The notes: generated by a model from the letters alone, not told the origin. Shown: positions 37,990 to 48,425, counted from the first letter of the stretch. The stretch is DNA of 64,000 nt from Bifidobacterium dentium JCM 1195 = DSM 20436 (GCF_001042595.1 NZ_AP012326.1:1240001-1304000); one strand, 5' to 3'. Program-made: numbers and translations.

Positions 37990-40304
37990 TGATCGAACGA
38001 CATAGTCCGGAGGTTTGGAGGAAAACGGCTGCGAGTCTGCGGGATGACGCTTCATATGCCATGGAAGGTGATGGCAGGGGAGTGAACAGGAACGGAGCTC
38101 CCCTGTTGGGAGACACGCGTGACCTGTTCAGGCCGAAACCATCGGATATTCCGGCACGGCCGGGCGTCTATAAATGGCGTGACGGAGAAGGTCGCGTCAT
38201 CTATGTCGGCAAGGCGAAGAACCTGCGCAACCGTCTGGCCAACTACTTCCAACCGCTCTACCAATTGCATCCGCGCACGCAGACCATGGTGCTCACCGCA
38301 CGTAGCCTCGAGTGGACCGTGGTCGGCACCGAACTGGAGTCGTTGACGCTGGAATACACGTGGATCAAGGAGTTCGATCCGCGGTTCAACGTGGTGTTCC
38401 GTGATGACAAGACGTATCCATATCTGGCGATTTCATCAGGGGAACGGGTTCCCCGCGTATGGATCACCCGCAGCCGCAAGCGTCGTGACACCAGATATTT
38501 CGGCCCCTATGCGAAAGTATGGGACCTGCGGCACAGTCTCGACCGATTGTTGAAGACGTTCCCCGTACGCACCTGTTCGCAGAGCGTCTACCACAAGGCC
38601 GAAGTCACGAACCGGCCATGTCTGCTGGCCTCCATCGGCAAATGTTCGGCGCCATGCGTCGGACGCATCGGCGTGGATGAACATCGTGCAATGAGCGAAC
38701 AGCTTGTCGGTGTGCTCACCGGTCGAATCGGCAAATCGTACATCGCGCAGCTTACGCGAGAGATGAAGGCGGCCAGCGCCGAACTCGAATTCGAACAAGC
38801 GGCCCGGTTGCGTGATCAGATCCAGATGTTGCAGACGGTCATCGAACAGAACGCCGTGGTGTTCGACTCCGACGTCGACGCTGACATCTTCGGCATCGAC
38901 TCCGACGAACTCGAAGCTTCCGTGCACGCATTCTTCGTACGCGCCGGCTCGATCCGAGGCGAGCGCAACTGGAGTGTGGAACGGGTGGAGGATATTGGCG
39001 ACGAGGAGCTAATCGCCGACCTGATCATGCAGGTGTATTCGGAAGCGACGGGAGAGGCCGGCCTGAATATTGAGCATGAGACGGTGACGCAGGGTACCGT
39101 CATCTCCGAACGGCGCAATGCCATCGGATCCACGCAGTCCATAACCGCCACCGACGCCATTGCCCGGGCGCAGGCCACCCGTGAGCGTAACGAACGGCAG
39201 GAGCAGACCGGCCGGGCCGACCTGCTCGCTCCGATTGCGCCGGTGCCACGAGAGGTCGTCGTACCGATCGAACCGGCACGGCGTGAAGACCTCGAACGAT
39301 GGTTGAGTGGCCTGCGCGGATCGGCAGTGACCATTCGTGTGGCCAGCCGAGGCGACAAGAAGCAGCTTATGGACCGTGCCAGCGACAACGCCAGACAGGC
39401 GATGCAGCGCAGCAAGATGAGCCGCATCAGCGATATGGGCGCGCGTACCACCGCCATGAACGATGTAGCCAAGGCCCTGGGCCTCGAACAGGCGCCGCTG
39501 CGCATTGAATGCTATGACATCTCCAACACCGTCGGAGGCGCCTTCCAGGTCGCTTCGATGGTGGTGTTCGAAGATGCCATCGCAAAGAAGTCCGAATACC
39601 GCAGGTTCGCCATCCGCGGCGCGGACGGGCAAGGTGCATTGGACGATTTGAACGCGCTGTATGAAACGCTGACCCGCCGGTTCCGACACGGCAATATCGC
39701 GGGCGATACCGGCGAAAGCATGGACAACGAACAACGGGAGGCACGAACATCCCGGACCTGCGAAAATACCGACCCGGGCAACGTTCCCGTCCGGCAGAAC
39801 ACGGACCGTCGCCACTTCGCGTATAAGCCGAATCTCGTGGTGGTCGACGGTGGCAGGCCCCAGGTCATGGCGGCCGCCCGCGCCCTGGAGGATTGCGGCG
39901 TCGATGATGTGGCCGTCTGCGGTCTGGCCAAGCGTCTTGAAGAGGTGTGGGTGCCTGACGATGACTATCCGATCATCCTCAAACGTCAATCGGAAGGCAT
40001 GTACCTGCTGCAACGTGTACGTGACGAATCACATCGTTTCGCCATCACCTATCACCGCCGAACCCGGAGGAAGGGAGCATTGCGATCGGTCCTCGATGAT
40101 ATTCCCGGTATCGGCGAATCCTATCAGAAACGATTGCTCAATCATTTCGGCTCGGTTCGTGCCATGCGTGAGGCGAGCGTCGAGGACTTTGAACAGGTCA
40201 AAGGCATCGGACGCGCCAAGGCGGAATCGATATACCATGCCCTGCATGCGCAGGACCAGGACCGGGAGCGATCCGAGAACATTCCGAAGGATGGAACGAA
40301 ATAG
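37986..40304 (+). CDS. uvrC: Excinuclease ABC subunit C
   Basis: A 772-residue dual nuclease that makes both incisions in excision repair. The GIY-YIG domain is in [20 protein letters not shown], the UVR motif in [18 protein letters not shown], the RNase H-like C-terminal nuclease around [19 protein letters not shown] and [11 protein letters not shown], and a tandem HhH domain closes the protein ([19 protein letters not shown]). It is longer than the 610-residue E. coli protein because of insertions, including a charged stretch near 560-620. ATG 37986 overlaps the uvrA stop; ATG 38061 is an alternative, since the GIY-YIG domain begins only near residue 50. Confidence 0.95.
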   Translation: MMIERHSPEVWRKTAASLRDDASYAMEGDGRGVNRNGAPLLGDTRDLFRPKPSDIPARPGVYKWRDGEGRVIYVGKAKNLRNRLANYFQPLYQLHPRTQTMVLTARSLEWTVVGTELESLTLEYTWIKEFDPRFNVVFRDDKTYPYLAISSGERVPRVWITRSRKRRDTRYFGPYAKVWDLRHSLDRLLKTFPVRTCSQSVYHKAEVTNRPCLLASIGKCSAPCVGRIGVDEHRAMSEQLVGVLTGRIGKSYIAQLTREMKAASAELEFEQAARLRDQIQMLQTVIEQNAVVFDSDVDADIFGIDSDELEASVHAFFVRAGSIRGERNWSVERVEDIGDEELIADLIMQVYSEATGEAGLNIEHETVTQGTVISERRNAIGSTQSITATDAIARAQATRERNERQEQTGRADLLAPIAPVPREVVVPIEPARREDLERWLSGLRGSAVTIRVASRGDKKQLMDRASDNARQAMQRSKMSRISDMGARTTAMNDVAKALGLEQAPLRIECYDISNTVGGAFQVASMVVFEDAIAKKSEYRRFAIRGADGQGALDDLNALYETLTRRFRHGNIAGDTGESMDNEQREARTSRTCENTDPGNVPVRQNTDRRHFAYKPNLVVVDGGRPQVMAAARALEDCGVDDVAVCGLAKRLEEVWVPDDDYPIILKRQSEGMYLLQRVRDESHRFAITYHRRTRRKGALRSVLDDIPGIGESYQKRLLNHFGSVRAMREASVEDFEQVKGIGRAKAESIYHALHAQDQDRERSENIPKDGTK

Positions 40305-40367
40305 GACCATGCAACGCAAAACGGCGGCGGAGTTGTTAGCATGAGGGTGAACGTCAAGGAGGGGAAC

Positions 40368-41315
40368 ATGCCGAATGCGAATCATCGTTGCGCCGTTCTG
40401 GGGAAGCCCATCGCGCATTCCCTTTCCCCGGTGTTGCACAATGCGGCCTATCATGCGCTGGGACTTGAGGACTGGTTCTACGACAAACACGAAGTGGGGG
40501 AATGCGACCTCGAGGATTTTCTGAAGTCGCTTGATTCCGGTTGGGCGGGACTCAGTCTGACCATGCCGCTGAAAAGAACGATTCAGCCGTACGGCGAACC
40601 ATCCAATATATGGGCGAAGGAACTGAACGTCGCCAATACCGCCATCTTCGACTGGACCCGTTCTCATCAAGTCGGAGATGCGGATCTTCCATACATCAAG
40701 TTGTATAACACGGATGTGCCGGGCATCCAGATGGCATTCGAGCATGCCTATCGGATGCGGAACCAGAATGCGCCCGCGAATCATGCAGGGAACGCCGTGA
40801 TCATAGGCAACGGCAACACCGCCACCTCCGCATTGGCCGCGTGCACGGCCATGGCGGGAATCAGTCATATCACAGTGGTTGCGCGGCATCCCGACAAGAA
40901 TGCGGAATTGGAACCTCTGGCGAGAAAATTCCTTTCGGGCGAGCATCCCATCGACATCGTCACCATGGATGATGCCATGGATGCGTTGAACGAAGCACGG
41001 GTGGTGATCAATACGATTCCGGGGCTGGCCGCCGACGGTATCGCCACGGCCTTGGCGGCCAGCGGTCTTGAGGTGAATGGCACATTGCTGGATGTCGTCT
41101 ACGATCCACGTCCGACCAAGCTCATGCAGGCGTGGAGATGGCAGGGCGGGTATGCCATCGGCGGTGAGGAAATGCTACTGTATCAGGCCATGATTCAGGT
41201 GCTGCTGATGACCGGCATGTGGGATGGGGATCCCCCTACGAACGCTGCCGTCGATATCAAGCAGGACGAACGATTGGAACATGCGATGCGCATGGCGCTG
41301 GAGGAGGCATTGTGA
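40368..41315 (+). CDS. aroE: Shikimate dehydrogenase family protein
   Basis: A 315-residue NADP-dependent reductase-like protein. The substrate-binding N-terminus reads CAVLGKPIAHSLSPVLHNAAY, the catalytic Lys is in LSLTMPLKRTI, the conserved Asp in YNTDVPGIQ and the nucleotide loop in AVIIGNGNTATSALAA. The C-terminal GEEMLLYQAMIQ also fits. AAGGAGGGG precedes ATG 40368. Whether it is the main AroE or a paralogue cannot be told from one copy. It overlaps rapZ by one base. Confidence 0.9.
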   Translation: MPNANHRCAVLGKPIAHSLSPVLHNAAYHALGLEDWFYDKHEVGECDLEDFLKSLDSGWAGLSLTMPLKRTIQPYGEPSNIWAKELNVANTAIFDWTRSHQVGDADLPYIKLYNTDVPGIQMAFEHAYRMRNQNAPANHAGNAVIIGNGNTATSALAACTAMAGISHITVVARHPDKNAELEPLARKFLSGEHPIDIVTMDDAMDALNEARVVINTIPGLAADGIATALAASGLEVNGTLLDVVYDPRPTKLMQAWRWQGGYAIGGEEMLLYQAMIQVLLMTGMWDGDPPTNAAVDIKQDERLEHAMRMALEEAL

Positions 41316-42253
41316 TGGCACAGGACAATGAGATCGACAGGCAGCACACAGGCACACATTTCAGCGCAGCCGCGCCGGCGGAGGGCTTCGAGGTGCTGCT
41401 CATCACCGGCATGAGCGGGGCGGGGCGGTCCCATGCGGCCGACAGCGTGGAGGATATGGGCTGGTACGTGGTCGACAACATGCCTCCGAAACTGTTGGTG
41501 CCACTGGTCGACATGATGACCACCGCCGGGTCGGGCATCCACAAATTGGCGGCCGTGATCGACGTGCGTTCCCGTGACTACTTCGACGATCTGTCGGCGG
41601 TGCTGAGCCATCTGGACGATTTGGGCGTCAAGACGCGCATCCTGTTCCTCGATGCCAGCAACGAAGTGTTAATCAAGCGTTACGAATCGGTGCGCAGGCC
41701 GCATCCGTTGCAACAGGGCAACCGCCTGATCGACGGCATTCTCGAGGAGCGCGATCTGCTGGAGAATCTCAAGGAACGTGCCGACATCGTCATCGACACC
41801 TCCAAACTGAGCATCCATCAATTGTCGACGAAGCTGTACGAGGCCATGCTCGGATCCGGACCGACCACCGTTTCCGTGCACATCTTCAGCTTCGGATTCA
41901 AATACGGCATTCCAATCGACGCCGATTTCGTGGCCGACGTTCGCTTCCTGCCGAATCCGTTCTGGGTGCCGCAGCTGCGTTCCATGACAGGCAAGGACCA
42001 GCCGGTCAGTGATTATGTGCTTTCCAGCGATGGGGCCCAGGAATTCCTCGATGCCTATGAACGGGCCATCGCGGTCGCGATCGAGGGGTATGCGCAGGAG
42101 GACAAACATTATGTCACCATCGCCATCGGATGCACCGGTGGGCAGCATCGTTCCGTGGCCATGAGCGAGGCCCTTGCCAAGCGTTTGCGTACGAGAGGTC
42201 TTTCCGTCACCGTCTCCGCACGTGAACTCGATAAGCGCTCTGCGGAAAAATGA
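41315..42253 (+). CDS. rapZ: RapZ/YvcJ-family nucleotide-binding protein
   Basis: A 312-residue P-loop protein. Walker A reads LITGMSGAGRSHAA, with Arg replacing the usual Lys, as in actinobacterial relatives. The conserved FLDASNEVLIKRYESVRRPHPL and the C-terminal CTGGQHRSVAMSEALAKRL are family hallmarks. In E. coli RapZ guides RNase E to GlmZ; in Gram-positives the role is unclear, with links to cell wall precursor metabolism and competence. ATG 41315 overlaps the aroE stop and has GAGGAGG upstream. It precedes whiA, the standard Gram-positive order. Confidence 0.93.
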   Translation: MAQDNEIDRQHTGTHFSAAAPAEGFEVLLITGMSGAGRSHAADSVEDMGWYVVDNMPPKLLVPLVDMMTTAGSGIHKLAAVIDVRSRDYFDDLSAVLSHLDDLGVKTRILFLDASNEVLIKRYESVRRPHPLQQGNRLIDGILEERDLLENLKERADIVIDTSKLSIHQLSTKLYEAMLGSGPTTVSVHIFSFGFKYGIPIDADFVADVRFLPNPFWVPQLRSMTGKDQPVSDYVLSSDGAQEFLDAYERAIAVAIEGYAQEDKHYVTIAIGCTGGQHRSVAMSEALAKRLRTRGLSVTVSARELDKRSAEK

Positions 42254-42402
42254 CCGTATGATGAGAATGTAACGTCCGAACATAACGAAAATACACTGTG
42301 ATTGTCCAAGATATTCGGTATCACAGTAAGCCGTGGCAGTGCGGATTTACCCCGCGACTCGCCTGAAATTTTGGGAAGAACAGGAAAGTAGGAGGTTGGC
42401 TC

Positions 42403-43353
42403 TTGGCTCTTCTGGATGATGTCAAAAGCGAGCTGGCCGCAATCGACAACGAATTGCCCATCGCCAAAAAGGCGCAGGCCACTTCGATGATTCGATTCGG
42501 CAATGGTTTGCACACGGTGGATCATCATGTTCTGGTGCAGGCTCAGCTTGACTCCAAGGATGCGGCTTTGTGGCTGCAGGACACCATCAAGAATCTGTAT
42601 GGCCATGAAACCACGTTGACCCCGGTCTCCAGGCAGACTCCGACGGGCATCGTTCAGCGCTACGTGATTCGAGTCCCCAAAGGGAGCGCGGCTCTTGTGC
42701 TGCAGACCGGTCTGTATAGCCGCTATACCAAAAACATGGTGCTCGGACTGCCCAGCGAAATCATCAACGGCAAGATCACCCAGATCAAGGCCGCTTGGCG
42801 TGGTGCCTTTCTGGCGAACGGTCGCCTGTCCGACCCCGGCAAGGCGAGCTACCTTGAGATCGTATGTCCGAACCATGAGGCCGCCTTGGCCTTGGTATCC
42901 ACGGCGAGGCGTCTGGGCATCACGGCGAAGTCCCGCCGTCTGCGCAGCTCGGAGCGTGTGACCCTGCGTGATCCCGATGCGATCGAACGCATGCTCATTC
43001 TGATGGGCGCCCCCCATTCCGCTCGTGAATGGACCGGTAAACGTTCCGACGGTGAAGCGCGGGGCAAGGCGAATCGTCTGGCGAATTTCGATGACGCCAA
43101 TATGCGCCGTAGCGCCAAGGCCGCTGCCGAGGCATGCGACAAGGTGCGTCAGGCCTTTGAGATTCTGGGGGATGACATTCCCGACAATCTCAAGTCCGCG
43201 GGACAGTTGCGACTCGACCATGCCGATGCCTCTTTGGAACAGTTGGGACGTCTTGCCGAGCCGCCGATCACCAAGGATGCCATCGCAGGCCGCATCCGTC
43301 GACTGCTTCAGCTCGCCGAAAAGACCGAGAAGGCACGACGACAGGACGCCTGA
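42403..43353 (+). CDS. whiA: Sporulation/cell-division regulator WhiA
   Basis: A 316-residue protein with an N-terminal LAGLIDADG-like domain ([19 protein letters not shown] around 129-150) and a C-terminal HTH ([20 protein letters not shown]). It controls genes for division in actinobacteria; in non-sporulating species it is retained for division and chromosome segregation. The start is TTG 42403, supported by AGGAGG at 42390-42395. It is the usual third gene after uvrC and rapZ and before pgk. Confidence 0.95.
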   Translation: MALLDDVKSELAAIDNELPIAKKAQATSMIRFGNGLHTVDHHVLVQAQLDSKDAALWLQDTIKNLYGHETTLTPVSRQTPTGIVQRYVIRVPKGSAALVLQTGLYSRYTKNMVLGLPSEIINGKITQIKAAWRGAFLANGRLSDPGKASYLEIVCPNHEAALALVSTARRLGITAKSRRLRSSERVTLRDPDAIERMLILMGAPHSAREWTGKRSDGEARGKANRLANFDDANMRRSAKAAAEACDKVRQAFEILGDDIPDNLKSAGQLRLDHADASLEQLGRLAEPPITKDAIAGRIRRLLQLAEKTEKARRQDA

Positions 43354-43370
43354 ACGACGAAACGCCATAC

Positions 43371-43408
43371 AAAACACCATGCACGTTTTCGAACGGCATG
43401 GTGTTTTT
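43371..43408 (+). terminator. Terminator after whiA
   Basis: AAAACACCATGC (43371-43382) pairs with GCATGGTGTTTT (43396-43407) over a 13-base loop and ends in a T-run. It separates the whiA operon from pgk. Confidence 0.88.
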
Positions 43409-43483
43409 GTTCGTTTGGGCTTGTATGATTCAGAAGTGGCAATATGGCCATTCCATGCTTATTGCGGCTAGGAAAGGAAATAC

Positions 43484-44689
43484 ATGAAGACACTTAAGGA
43501 TCTTGGAGATCTCAAGGGCAAGCGCGTTCTGGTCCGCGCTGATTTCAACGTTCCGCTGGACGGCACCACGATCACCGATGACGGTCGTATCAAGGCCGCT
43601 CTGCCGACCATCAAGGCCCTACGCGAAGAAGGCGCAAAGGTCATTCTGATGGCTCATCTCGGTCGTCCGAAGGGCAAGATTGTGCCGGAGCTGTCCCTCG
43701 CACCGGTCGCCACTCGTCTTGGCGAGCTGCTCGGCGTTGAGGTCCCGCTGGCCTCCGATACCTATGGTGAGGACGCCCAGGCCAAGGTCGCCGCAATGAA
43801 CGACGGCGATGTCGTACTGCTGCAGAACGTGCGTTTCAATCCTGAGGAGACCAGCAAGGATCCGGAGGAGCGTGCCGCATACGCCAAGAAGATCGCCGCC
43901 CTTGGCGAGGCCTTCGTATCCGATGGCTTCGGCGTTGTGCATCGCGCTCAGGGCTCCAATTATGACGTTGCCGCCGATTTGCCGGCCGCCGCAGGTCTGC
44001 TGGTCGAGAAGGAGGTCAAGGCCCTGTCCCGTGCCACCGTCGATCCAGAGCGTCCTCTGACCGTCGTACTCGGTGGTTCCAAGGTCTCCGACAAGCTCGG
44101 CGTGATCGAGAACTTGCTTGACAAGGCCGATCGTCTGGTCATCGGCGGCGGCATGGTCTACACCTTCCTCAAGGCAAAGGGCCTCGAGGTGGGCACCTCC
44201 CTGCTGGAAGAGGACCAGGTCGAAACCGTCAAGGGCTACATCGAGCGTGCGGAGAAGAACGGCGTCGAACTCGTGCTGCCGACCGACATCGTCGTGAACC
44301 CGGTCTTCCCGAAGTCCGATGAGGACATCGCTCCGGAAGTCGTGGCCGCCGACGCCATCCCGGCCGACAAGATGGGTCTGGATATCGGCCCGGATTCCCA
44401 GAAGCTCTTCCACGACAAGATCGTCGACTCCAAGACCGTCGTGTGGAACGGTCCGATGGGTGTGTTCGAGGTTCCGGCCTTCGCAGCCGGTACCGAGGCC
44501 GTTGCCCAGGGTCTGGTCGACGCCACTGCGGCCGGTGCGTTCACCATCGTCGGTGGCGGTGATTCCGCCTCCGCAGTGCGCAATCTCGGCTTCCCGGAGG
44601 ATGGCTTCTCCCACATCTCCACCGGCGGCGGCGCCTCCCTCGAGTTCCTCGAGGGCAAGGAACTGCCGGGTCTGAAGGTGCTCGACTGA
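43484..44689 (+). CDS. pgk: Phosphoglycerate kinase
   Basis: A 401-residue glycolytic enzyme that makes ATP from 1,3-bisphosphoglycerate. The N-terminal [24 protein letters not shown], the [12 protein letters not shown] region and [16 protein letters not shown], then the nucleotide-loop [11 protein letters not shown] and GGGDSASAV are diagnostic. AGGAAAGG precedes ATG 43484. Codon use is strongly biased, as expected for high expression. Its downstream hairpin is split by an IS element before tpiA. Confidence 0.98.
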   Translation: MKTLKDLGDLKGKRVLVRADFNVPLDGTTITDDGRIKAALPTIKALREEGAKVILMAHLGRPKGKIVPELSLAPVATRLGELLGVEVPLASDTYGEDAQAKVAAMNDGDVVLLQNVRFNPEETSKDPEERAAYAKKIAALGEAFVSDGFGVVHRAQGSNYDVAADLPAAAGLLVEKEVKALSRATVDPERPLTVVLGGSKVSDKLGVIENLLDKADRLVIGGGMVYTFLKAKGLEVGTSLLEEDQVETVKGYIERAEKNGVELVLPTDIVVNPVFPKSDEDIAPEVVAADAIPADKMGLDIGPDSQKLFHDKIVDSKTVVWNGPMGVFEVPAFAAGTEAVAQGLVDATAAGAFTIVGGGDSASAVRNLGFPEDGFSHISTGGGASLEFLEGKELPGLKVLD

Positions 44690-44789
44690 TTCCACGAATC
44701 ATGAAGGGTGCTCTCTCATCTTTGAACCGCACCCCGATTATTGGACTGAAGAAATTCGGATTCGATGATTGGAGGTGTGGTTCTTTCGT

Positions 44790-45350
44790 ATGCGTGAGGA
44801 TCGGAGGAAGCACTATGACGACGGGTTCCGGCGCGAGGCGCTGAGGCTCATTGAGGCCGGCGTGGGCAAACGCTCCCTCGCCCGTCGGTTTGCGATGCCC
44901 GTGCAGACTGCGGAAAAATGGATCATGCTGTACAGATCCAACGGCGGGGAGGCGGTCATGGGAACCACCGGCAACAGGCGTTATGACTGGGAGACGAAGG
45001 TCGCGGCGGCGCGGGACCACGTCGAGAACGGCTTGAGCGTGGCCGAGGTCATGGCCAGGTACGGGATAGCGAGCATCGCCCCGCTGCAGCGTTGGTGCCG
45101 CGAATACCGTGCCGGTGGCGCGGAGGCGTTGAGGCCGAAGCCCAAGGGCAGGCCTAAAGGCGCGAAATCCAAGCCAAGGCCGAAACCCACGCGGGAGCAG
45201 GAGCTGACCGAGGAGGTCGCCTACCTGAAGGCGAAGGTCGCGTACCTGGAAAAACTCCGGGCCCTGCGGGCGCAGAAGTCACGAAGCGCGAGCGAAGCGC
45301 CGTCGTCCGACTGCTCGCAGGGCAGGGGCACCGGCTCGACCACCTGCTGA
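44790..45350 (+). CDS. IS3-family transposase OrfA
   Basis: A 186-residue protein with two HTH-like regions (GFRREALRLIEAGVGKRSLARRFAMP near the start and NGLSVAEVMARYGIASIAPLQRW near residue 80) and a C-terminal leucine-zipper-like stretch (EVAYLKAKVAYLEKLRAL), which binds the IS ends. ATG 44790 is used; GGAGG lies 14 bases before it. The active transposase is normally an OrfAB fusion made by -1 frameshifting; a run of five A at 45250-45254 in GAA-AAA-CTC is one candidate slip site, not proven. Confidence 0.85.
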   Translation: MREDRRKHYDDGFRREALRLIEAGVGKRSLARRFAMPVQTAEKWIMLYRSNGGEAVMGTTGNRRYDWETKVAAARDHVENGLSVAEVMARYGIASIAPLQRWCREYRAGGAEALRPKPKGRPKGAKSKPRPKPTREQELTEEVAYLKAKVAYLEKLRALRAQKSRSASEAPSSDCSQGRGTGSTTC

Positions 45351-46156
45351 AGATCAGCGGGTTGGCGAGATCCACGTATTTCCACCATCTGTCGCATCCG
45401 GCGCATGAGACGCGCCCCGACCTCGATCCCATGGTCGCAGAGATCTGGGAAAGGACGGCCAACGGGTGCGGCCACCGGCAGATCCATATGTGCCTGGTCC
45501 ACGAGTTCGGACAGAAGGTGTCGGCCAAGAGCGTCCTGAGGGTCATGCGCCGCATGGGACTCAGATGCCCGATCCGCGCCAGGAATCCATGGAGAGGCTA
45601 CAGCTCGTACAGGGGCGACGCTGGCGGAGGGGTGCCGAACCTGCTCAAACGCGACTTCACCGCCGGCAAGCCGTTCGAAAAACTCGGCACCGACGTCACC
45701 GAATTCAAGGTCGCGGGCGGCAAGGCCTACCTCGCGCCCGTGTACGACATGGCCAGCAAGGAAATCGTCGCCTGGGACGTGAGCCGGCACCCCGGCATGG
45801 GGCAGCAGCGGCGTCTGCTCGCCATGCTCGAAGCCAGGCTGCCCGGGGGCGCGAACCCGATCCTGCACTCGGACATGGGATGGCAGTACCAGCACCCGTG
45901 GTGGCGCGGGGAGCTCGAACGGCTGGGCATCCGCCAGTCCATGAGCCGCAAGGGCAACTGCCTGGACAACGCCGCCACCGAACAGGTCTTCGGACACCTC
46001 AAGGACGAGTTCTACCGGGGGCGCGAATTCGACTCGTACGAGCAATTCAAACGAGAACTTGACGCGTACGTCATCCACTGGAACACCAGACGACGCCAGA
46101 TACGACTCGAGGGACACACCCCGGAGGAATTCCGAAGCGTGTCCCTCGCAGCCTAG
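45272..46156 (+). CDS. IS3-family transposase OrfB (DDE integrase part)
   Basis: This frame lies -1 to orfA and is open well before its first likely start codon (TTG 45362), as expected if reached by frameshifting. It encodes the rve integrase core: first Asp in LGTDVTEFKV, second in HSDMGWQYQHPWW, Glu in NAATEQVFGHLKDEFY, giving the DDE triad. The C-terminus YVIHWNTRRRQIRLEGHTPEEF is typical. About 295 residues in this frame; no internal stop is seen. Confidence 0.88.
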   Translation, partial: AEVTKRERSAVVRLLAGQGHRLDHLLKISGLARSTYFHHLSHPAHETRPDLDPMVAEIWERTANGCGHRQIHMCLVHEFGQKVSAKSVLRVMRRMGLRCPIRARNPWRGYSSYRGDAGGGVPNLLKRDFTAGKPFEKLGTDVTEFKVAGGKAYLAPVYDMASKEIVAWDVSRHPGMGQQRRLLAMLEARLPGGANPILHSDMGWQYQHPWWRGELERLGIRQSMSRKGNCLDNAATEQVFGHLKDEFYRGREFDSYEQFKRELDAYVIHWNTRRRQIRLEGHTPEEFRSVSLAA

Positions 46157-46293
46157 ACCTGTATCCTATTTAACAACGTCCAACAATCGGGGCGCAGTTC
46201 ACTTCCGGTGGGAGGGCACCTCTTGTTTTGTTCATCGTTGCGCATATCTTGAACAATCGCTTCCACAGTACAGGCAGGGAATAGGATAGTCAT

Positions 46294-47088
46294 ATGACAT
46301 CACGGCGCATTCCGCTGGTCGCGGGCAATTGGAAAATGAACTTCGATCATCTCGAAGCCACCTATTTCGTACAGCAGTTGGCCTGGAAACTGCGCGACGT
46401 GCATTTCGACCATAAACGCTGTGAAATCGCCTTGATGCCATCCTTCACTTCATTGCGGAGCGTGCAGGTGCTGGTGGAATCCGACAACCTGAAGATTCGT
46501 TATGGGGCGCAGGCGGTGTCCGTTACGTCGCAGGGGGCATTCACCGGCGACGTCTCCGCGGATATGATTGCGCATCTTGGATGTTCGTATGTCATCGTCG
46601 GCCATTCCGAACGCCGCAAATACCATCCGGAGGATGATGCGAATATCGTCGATCAGGTGCGTGCGGTGCTGGCGGCCGGCATGCAGCCCATCCTGTGCGT
46701 GGGCGAAAGCTATGAGGAGCGGCGTAAGGGCATTGAACTCGATTTCGCCGTCGGGCAGGTACATGACGTTACGCGTGATCTTTCCGATGAGGAAGCCTCC
46801 CGACTGATTGTGGCCTATGAGCCGGTCTGGGCCATCGGTACCGGCATGGTTGCCACGCCGCAATCCGCGCAGGATGCGGCGAAGGCCATCCGGGATGATC
46901 TTACGGCGACGTTCAGTGCCGCGGTTGGCGATACGGTGCGCATTCTCTACGGCGGATCGGTGTCTTCCAAGAATGCGGTCGAGCTCATCGGAGAACCGGA
47001 TGTCGACGGATTCCTCATCGGCGGCGCCGCATTGAAGGTGGATGAGCTTACCAAAATCTGCCGTTTGACTCTCGAAGCGACCGCCTAG
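46294..47088 (+). CDS. tpiA: Triosephosphate isomerase
   Basis: A 264-residue barrel enzyme that interconverts dihydroxyacetone phosphate and glyceraldehyde 3-phosphate. The catalytic Lys is in VAGNWKMNF, His in VIVGHSERRKYH, Glu in VAYEPVWAIGTG and the phosphate loop in ILYGGSVSSKNA and GFLIGGAAL. It normally follows pgk closely; here an IS element lies in the gap. Transcription therefore depends on a promoter between the IS and ATG 46294, or on read-through of the IS. Confidence 0.97.
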   Translation: MTSRRIPLVAGNWKMNFDHLEATYFVQQLAWKLRDVHFDHKRCEIALMPSFTSLRSVQVLVESDNLKIRYGAQAVSVTSQGAFTGDVSADMIAHLGCSYVIVGHSERRKYHPEDDANIVDQVRAVLAAGMQPILCVGESYEERRKGIELDFAVGQVHDVTRDLSDEEASRLIVAYEPVWAIGTGMVATPQSAQDAAKAIRDDLTATFSAAVGDTVRILYGGSVSSKNAVELIGEPDVDGFLIGGAALKVDELTKICRLTLEATA

Positions 47089-47193
47089 AGAGGTGTATTC
47101 GCCTTCATGATCCAATAGGTGTGGTCAGTATTCGATTTTCTCAACACCATGCGGTATTGTTGGCAACAGTGTTTACGAACTGGAGGTTCACTC

Positions 47194-47451
47194 GTGTCCG
47201 CTATGGCCATCGTCAAGCTTGTGCTACAGATTGTTCTTGTTATTTTCAGCTTGTTGCTCACCCTGCTGATTCTCATGCACAAGGGTAAGGGTGGCGGCCT
47301 GTCCGATATGTTCGGCGGAGGCCTTACCCAGAATGCAGGTTCCTCCGGTGTGGCCGAAAAGAACCTGAATCGTTGGACCGTCATCATCGCGTTGCTGTGG
47401 GTGGCCATCATCATCGCCCTCGGTTTGATGACGAAGTTCAACCTCATCTGA
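47194..47451 (+). CDS. secG: Preprotein translocase subunit SecG
   Basis: An 85-residue membrane protein of the Sec channel. Two membrane segments (VLQIVLVIFSLLLTLLILMH and WTVIIALLWVAIIIALGLM) flank the conserved KGKGGGLSDMFGGGLTQNAGSSGVAEKNL loop. GTG 47194 is chosen for GGAGG seven bases before it; ATG 47203 is an alternative. It follows tpiA, as in many actinobacteria. Confidence 0.95.
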   Translation: MSAMAIVKLVLQIVLVIFSLLLTLLILMHKGKGGGLSDMFGGGLTQNAGSSGVAEKNLNRWTVIIALLWVAIIIALGLMTKFNLI

Positions 47452-47464
47452 AACGTTTGCATGG

Positions 47465-47508
47465 TTTCGGCCCATGATCGGCATACGGTCATGGGCCGAA
47501 ATTCGTTC
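47465..47508 (+). terminator. Hairpin after secG
   Basis: TTTCGGCCCATGA (47465-47477) pairs perfectly with TCATGGGCCGAAA (47489-47501), followed by a weak T-rich tail. It closes the pgk-tpiA-secG group. Confidence 0.75.
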
Positions 47509-47541
47509 TGCCTCCCCACGATGGATAAAGGACTGACTGAC

Positions 47542-48393
47542 ATGGCCTCTTCGAAAACCGGACGCGCTCATGCGACTACCATGGTCGTGGCCGATCTTGA
47601 CGGTACATTGCTGCATGATGGCGAGACCTTCGAGGAACGTTTTCTGACGCAACGTTCCATCGACAGCATCAACCGGCTGCATGACGCCGGCATGACGTTC
47701 GTGGTCGAAACGGCACGGCCCGTCAGTACCGGATTGCAATTCGTGGATAAGCTGCCGGTCGATGCCGTCGCCTATCTGAACGGCGCCCTGATCGACTTCA
47801 ACCCCGCCGCTTCGGATTATGAGATGCTTACTTCCGGCATACCTCCGAAAGACGGCCATCTGATGAAAATCGGCTTCTCTTCGCGGCGCGCTTGCGAAGT
47901 GTGCAGGTATCTGCTTGAGGAGCTGCCCGGCATGGAAGTCGGCATCGTCATGGATGATGTTCGGTACACGAATTTCGATGTCACCAAATATTGGAAGACG
48001 CAGACCTGGAGGTATACCGACTTCAATGATGTGCCTGAAGGCATCGCCGACAAGCTGATACTGTTTCCGAATCCGGAACAATGGAATCGTGTGCGTGAAC
48101 TCATTCCCGCGGATTTTGACGTGCATATTTCGGAGGGATCGCTGTGGATGCTCATGAGCCCGGACGCCAATAAGGAACATGCCTTGAACATTCTGGCCGA
48201 TCATTTCTCCACGCCGTTGTCACAGACGGCTTCATTCGGTGACGATTTGGTCGACATTTCCATGTTGCAGCAGTCGGGCAGGGGAGTGGCCGTGGCTAAC
48301 GCCAATCCCGATGTGCTGAGAATCGCCGATGAGATTTGCCCGTCAAATAACGATGACGGTGTGGCGCAGTGGATCGAGCGTCATCTTCTGTGA
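47542..48393 (+). CDS. HAD-superfamily Cof-like phosphatase
   Basis: A 283-residue cytosolic phosphatase of the Cof/IIB class. Motif I is VVADLDGTLLHDG, motif II FVVETARPVSTG, the motif III region ANKEHALNIL and motif IV SFGDDLVDISMLQQSGRGVAVANA. Such enzymes remove phosphate from sugar phosphates or cofactors; the substrate is open. ATG 47542 has AAAGGA upstream; an ATG at 47521 has none. It is separated from secG by a hairpin. Confidence 0.88.
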   Translation: MASSKTGRAHATTMVVADLDGTLLHDGETFEERFLTQRSIDSINRLHDAGMTFVVETARPVSTGLQFVDKLPVDAVAYLNGALIDFNPAASDYEMLTSGIPPKDGHLMKIGFSSRRACEVCRYLLEELPGMEVGIVMDDVRYTNFDVTKYWKTQTWRYTDFNDVPEGIADKLILFPNPEQWNRVRELIPADFDVHISEGSLWMLMSPDANKEHALNILADHFSTPLSQTASFGDDLVDISMLQQSGRGVAVANANPDVLRIADEICPSNNDDGVAQWIERHLL

Positions 48394-48425
48394 ACCCTGA
48401 CGGATTGCACCGTCGGACGAGCTAT

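Larger units (their letters stand above)
44723..46201 (+). mobile_element. Complete IS3-family insertion sequence
   Basis: The element is 1479 bp, starts TGAAC and ends GTTCA. Terminal inverted repeats at 44723-44746 and 46178-46201 match at 21 of 24 positions. A 3-bp direct repeat CTT flanks it (44720-44722 and 46202-46204), as expected for IS3. It carries overlapping orfA and orfB in a -1 relation, both apparently intact, so it may be active. I cannot name the IS without a database search. Confidence 0.92.
44707..46230 (+). terminator. pgk terminator hairpin split by an IS element in its loop
   Basis: The left arm GGTGCTCTCTCA (44707-44718) and the right arm TGGGAGGGCACC (46209-46220) can pair over 12 bases with two G-T wobbles, and a T-rich tail (TCTTGTTTTG) follows. 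Removing the IS and one CTT copy gives an 8-base loop, a normal terminator. With the IS in place the arms are about 1.5 kb apart. Confidence 0.7.
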
